The notes under the pieces were generated by a model. The model was not told where the DNA came from. It searched no databases and saw nothing but the letters and a program-made list of their open reading frames with translations. The position numbers and the translations under genes are program-made. Source: Mobilitalea sp. (GTDB lineage: Bacteria > Bacillota_A > Clostridia > Lachnospirales > Lachnospiraceae). From it: a stretch of 8,527 bases of DNA. Shown here one piece after another: positions 7,002 through 8,527 of the stretch; within the stretch, counting starts at the first letter, position 1; every line of letters begins with the position of its first letter. Location of the stretch: contig JARKQP010000533.1 of assembly GCA_029974875.1 (NCBI GenBank), positions 1 to 8,527 of the forward strand, given 5' to 3'.

Positions 7002-7013
7002 ATCATCGAGGTA

Positions 7014-7042
7014 ATTATAATATATATGCCACATTATGTCAA
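7014..7042 (-). promoter_or_regulatory. Consensus sigma-A promoter of the NlpC/P60 gene
   Basis: A perfect TTGACA (7042-7037) and a perfect TATAAT (7019-7014) are exactly 17 bp apart on the minus strand, with AT-rich DNA upstream. The predicted start is near 7007. This is the best promoter match in the window. Full-consensus strength suggests that output is limited by another layer, such as the leader. Confidence 0.9.
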
Positions 7043-7119
7043 TGAGATTTAGACTAAAACTGTAGAATTATTTGATTTTTATTTCGACATAAAGTCGGAT
7101 TCCTCGGCTTTCTTACGGT

Positions 7120-8037
7120 TTAAAACTGATTTAAATACTTTTCTACCGCTGTAATGGCGTTGGCACCGTCCGCGGCTGCCGTAATAATTTGTCTAAGATC
7201 CTTGGTTCTGATATCTCCCGCTGCATAAATGCCCGGAACATTCGTCTCACAATTTTCGCCGGCAACAATGTATCCGGCTTCATCAACCGCCACAACCTTC
7301 TTATATACCTCAGAATTCGGCAGGTAGCCCACCGCTATAAAGACACCGGCCACGTCATAGCTGGTCTGCTCCTCTGTCTTAATATTCTTTATCTCAACAG
7401 ATTCCACCTTATCCTCGCCATTTATTTTACCTACAACACTATCCCAGAGAACTGTTACATTGGGCAGCTCCAGAAGCCTTGTTGACAAATGCCTGGAAGC
7501 GCGGAACTGGTCCCTCCGGTGGACAACATAGACCTGCTCGCAAATTCTTGCAAGGAAAATTGCATCCTCAATAGCCACATCACCGCCGCCGATTACAGCC
7601 ACCTTCTTGTTTTTAAAGAAGGCTCCGTCGCAGGTGGCGCAGTAGGACACACCCATACCGGCCAGCTCCGCCTCCCCCGGTACCTCCAGATGCCTGGGGG
7701 TTCCTCCGGTGGCAATGATTACGCTCTTCGCCTCATAGCTGGTTCCATTATCCAGGGTAACTATCTTAAGATTTTCCTTCAATGAAAAATCGGATACCTC
7801 GCCATCTACGAAGGTAGCCCCCAGTTTATCTGCATGCTCACGGAATTTAATGCTTAACTCAAAGCCGCCGATACCCGGGATACCCGGATAATTATCCACT
7901 TCATAGGTATTAATGACCTGGCCTCCGCTTAAGCCTGCTTTCTCTATTACCAGCACGCTAAGCTCAGCCCTCTTCGCGTAAATTGCGGCAGATAAGCCTG
8001 CCGGCCCTGAACCAATTATGATAACATCATAAACCAT
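7120..8037 (-). CDS. trxB: Thioredoxin-disulfide reductase (NADPH, FAD)
   Basis: TrxB moves electrons from NADPH through FAD and a cysteine pair to thioredoxin, keeping cytoplasmic thiols reduced. The 305 residues match the low-molecular-weight bacterial type. The FAD-binding GSGPAG is at 9-14 and the redox centre CATC is at 133-136. The NADPH site has GGGDVAIEDA (150-159) and HRRDQFRAS (173-181), whose arginines favour NADPH. The second FAD motif YAAGD is at 271-275. ATG 8037-8035 has AAAGGAGG (8053-8046) 8 nt upstream. No thioredoxin gene adjoins it. I see no convincing terminator after the stop; only a weak CGAC/GTCG hairpin near 7085-7097 lies in the short gap before the next promoter. 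Members of this fold that use ferredoxin or other partners are a less likely alternative, given the intact NADPH motif. Confidence 0.96.
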   Translation of the reverse strand: MVYDVIIIGSGPAGLSAAIYAKRAELSVLVIEKAGLSGGQVINTYEVDNYPGIPGIGGFELSIKFREHADKLGATFVDGEVSDFSLKENLKIVTLDNGTSYEAKSVIIATGGTPRHLEVPGEAELAGMGVSYCATCDGAFFKNKKVAVIGGGDVAIEDAIFLARICEQVYVVHRRDQFRASRHLSTRLLELPNVTVLWDSVVGKINGEDKVESVEIKNIKTEEQTSYDVAGVFIAVGYLPNSEVYKKVVAVDEAGYIVAGENCETNVPGIYAAGDIRTKDLRQIITAAADGANAITAVEKYLNQF

Positions 8038-8117
8038 ACTTTATTCCTCCTTTGATTAAAAATTAATTGTCTATATGGAAATCTTCACAAAACATACCTG
8101 TATTAACAAAAACTGGA

Positions 8118-8145
8118 TTGATTTCTACAAAATTCGTGGTATAAT
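8118..8145 (+). promoter_or_regulatory. Plus-strand promoter in the trxB-ABC gap
   Basis: TTGATT (8118-8123, 4 of 6) and a perfect TATAAT (8140-8145) are 16 bp apart, with an extended TGg (8137-8139) before the -10 box. The predicted start is near 8152. No plus-strand gene follows, but a structured element begins about 22 bp later. It is the only plausible plus-strand promoter I found near such a structure in this window. Confidence 0.5.
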
Positions 8146-8164
8146 TTATCCATAGCTTTTATTA

Positions 8165-8170
8165 ATTATA
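8165..8170 (-). promoter_or_regulatory. Possible -10 element for trxB
   Basis: TATAAT lies on the minus strand about 128 bp before the trxB ATG. No good -35 sits at 16-18 bp (the nearest is TGAATA), so this is weak. No better trxB promoter was found between 8054 and 8316; trxB could also be read from the ABC gene, since no terminator is seen after that gene. Confidence 0.25.
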
Positions 8171-8173
8171 GCT

Positions 8174-8260
8174 GATTAGTTCCAAATTATTCACTAACGA
8201 TCCTTTGGCTGTTAGGCCACGGGGTGTCGGATGTGAAATGTTCTTTATTTCACACTAATC
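8174..8260 (+). ncRNA. Candidate three-way-junction RNA, family not recognised
   Basis: P1 is GATTAGT/ACTAATC (8174-8180 with 8254-8260). P2 is a long hairpin (8198-8209 with 8216-8229): 12 pairs, two single-base bulges at 8220 and 8225, loop TGTTAG. P3 is a perfect GTGAAAT/ATTTCAC hairpin (8233-8253). Three P2 pairs are G-U on the plus strand and would be A-C mismatches on the minus strand, so the RNA probably reads plus. CTAA (8194-8197) can pair with TTAG in the P2 loop (8212-8215) as a pseudoknot. A plus-strand promoter lies upstream. No T-rich terminator follows, so the 3' end is unknown. Confidence 0.45.
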
Positions 8261-8316
8261 CTTAGTCAAAATAGCATTCCTAATTATTTCTCCCATACAA
8301 CCCGTCCATCTTTAAC

Positions 8317-8527
8317 TCATTCCCTGAACTGCAGATCATACAGCCTCGCATAAACACCGTCCAGCTTCATAAGCTCTTCATGGGTGCCATCTTCGCTGAT
8401 GCCCTCCTCTGTCAGGACAATAATCCTGCGGGCATTCTTAATTGTAGAAAGCCTATGGGCAATAACAAGGGTAGTCCTGTTTTTCGCCAGGCGCTCAAAG
8501 CTTTCCTGTACGATAACCTCGCTTTCA
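8317..8527 (-). CDS. ABC exporter, C-terminal end of the ATPase domain (partial)
   Basis: Only the last 69 complete codons are inside the window; the gene continues past the right edge. The fragment begins with [13 protein letters not shown], the helix that follows the D-loop. It then has [19 protein letters not shown] with the switch histidine (H-loop), and ends in [20 protein letters not shown]. That tail is typical of exporter-type half transporters, in which a six-helix membrane domain is fused to the ATPase and works as a dimer. Substrate cannot be judged from this part. The stop TGA is at 8319-8317. No intrinsic terminator with a T-run follows; the next gene in the same direction is trxB, 279 bp away. 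Confidence 0.9.
   Translation of the reverse strand, partial: ESEVIVQESFERLAKNRTTLVIAHRLSTIKNARRIIVLTEEGISEDGTHEELMKLDGVYARLYDLQFRE

Larger units (their letters stand above)
6841..7007 (-). ncRNA. Structured 5' leader of the NlpC/P60 gene, candidate cis-regulator
   Basis: About 167 nt separate the predicted transcript start from the GTG. In RNA sense the leader has a perfect 10-bp hairpin (6969-6944). Next comes a helix ACGGGA/UCCCGU (6932-6927 with 6901-6896), enclosing a 10-nt bulge and the hairpin UGGCAC-GAA-GUGUCA (6916-6902). GGUGCU (6895-6890) can pair with GGCGCC (6943-6938), or its GGU part can extend the middle helix by pairing with ACC (6936-6934); the two are exclusive. G-U pairs fit the minus-strand RNA. 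I looked for c-di-AMP, c-di-GMP and T-box core sequences and saw none. Confidence 0.5.

Noticed and set aside
6841..7007. c-di-AMP (ydaO-type) riboswitch before the NlpC/P60 gene
   Set aside because: This would fit the gene class, but the conserved GGGGGACCC-like and GGGGUGAAUCC-like core segments are not present.
7081..7119. Terminator after trxB
   Set aside because: Only 4-bp stems with mismatches can be drawn and there is no T-run on the minus strand.
7892..7900. DnaA-like box TTATCCACT in trxB
   Set aside because: It is a single 8-of-9 match inside a coding region, with no neighbouring boxes.

Overview
The window looks like chromosomal DNA of a low-to-moderate-GC Gram-positive anaerobe of the class Clostridia, most likely a Lachnospiraceae-type organism. 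The basis is the hpf-secA-prfB order typical of Firmicutes, a long-form HPF, AT-rich intergenic DNA, strong AGGAGG-type ribosome sites, sigma-A-like promoters, and protein sequences of clostridial character. The taxonomic call is inference. Every protein gene I can support lies on the minus strand, so transcription runs from high to low coordinates.

In transcription order the window holds: the last 69 codons of an ABC exporter (8317-8527); a 260-bp gap with a candidate structured RNA that appears to belong to the plus strand; trxB, thioredoxin reductase (7120-8037); a gap with a consensus promoter and a structured leader; a secreted SH3b/NlpC-P60 cell-wall hydrolase (5536-6840, GTG start); a stand-alone PilZ protein (4839-5222); a gene-free stretch of about 650 bp with a cluster of DnaA boxes; hpf (3466-3993); secA (542-3115); and the 5' part of prfB (1-464), which carries the programmed +1 frameshift site. 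Clear intrinsic terminators follow the NlpC/P60 gene, the PilZ gene and hpf. None is seen between secA and prfB, so these two are probably cotranscribed, with a possible extra promoter for prfB.

Functionally this is mostly housekeeping: ribosome hibernation (HPF), protein export (SecA), translation termination (RF2), thiol redox balance (TrxB), wall turnover (NlpC/P60) and probable c-di-GMP sensing (PilZ). I see no mobile element, CRISPR array, tRNA or rRNA. The most interesting material is between genes: (1) a three-way-junction RNA candidate at 8174-8260, whose G-U pairs favour the plus strand and which lies just after a plus-strand promoter; (2) the NlpC/P60 leader, with a perfect 10-bp hairpin and mutually exclusive helices; (3) three exact DnaA boxes, two of them abutting, far from any dnaA gene; and (4) a prfB frameshift site whose Shine-Dalgarno-like run is 5 nt rather than the usual 3 nt from the shift codon.
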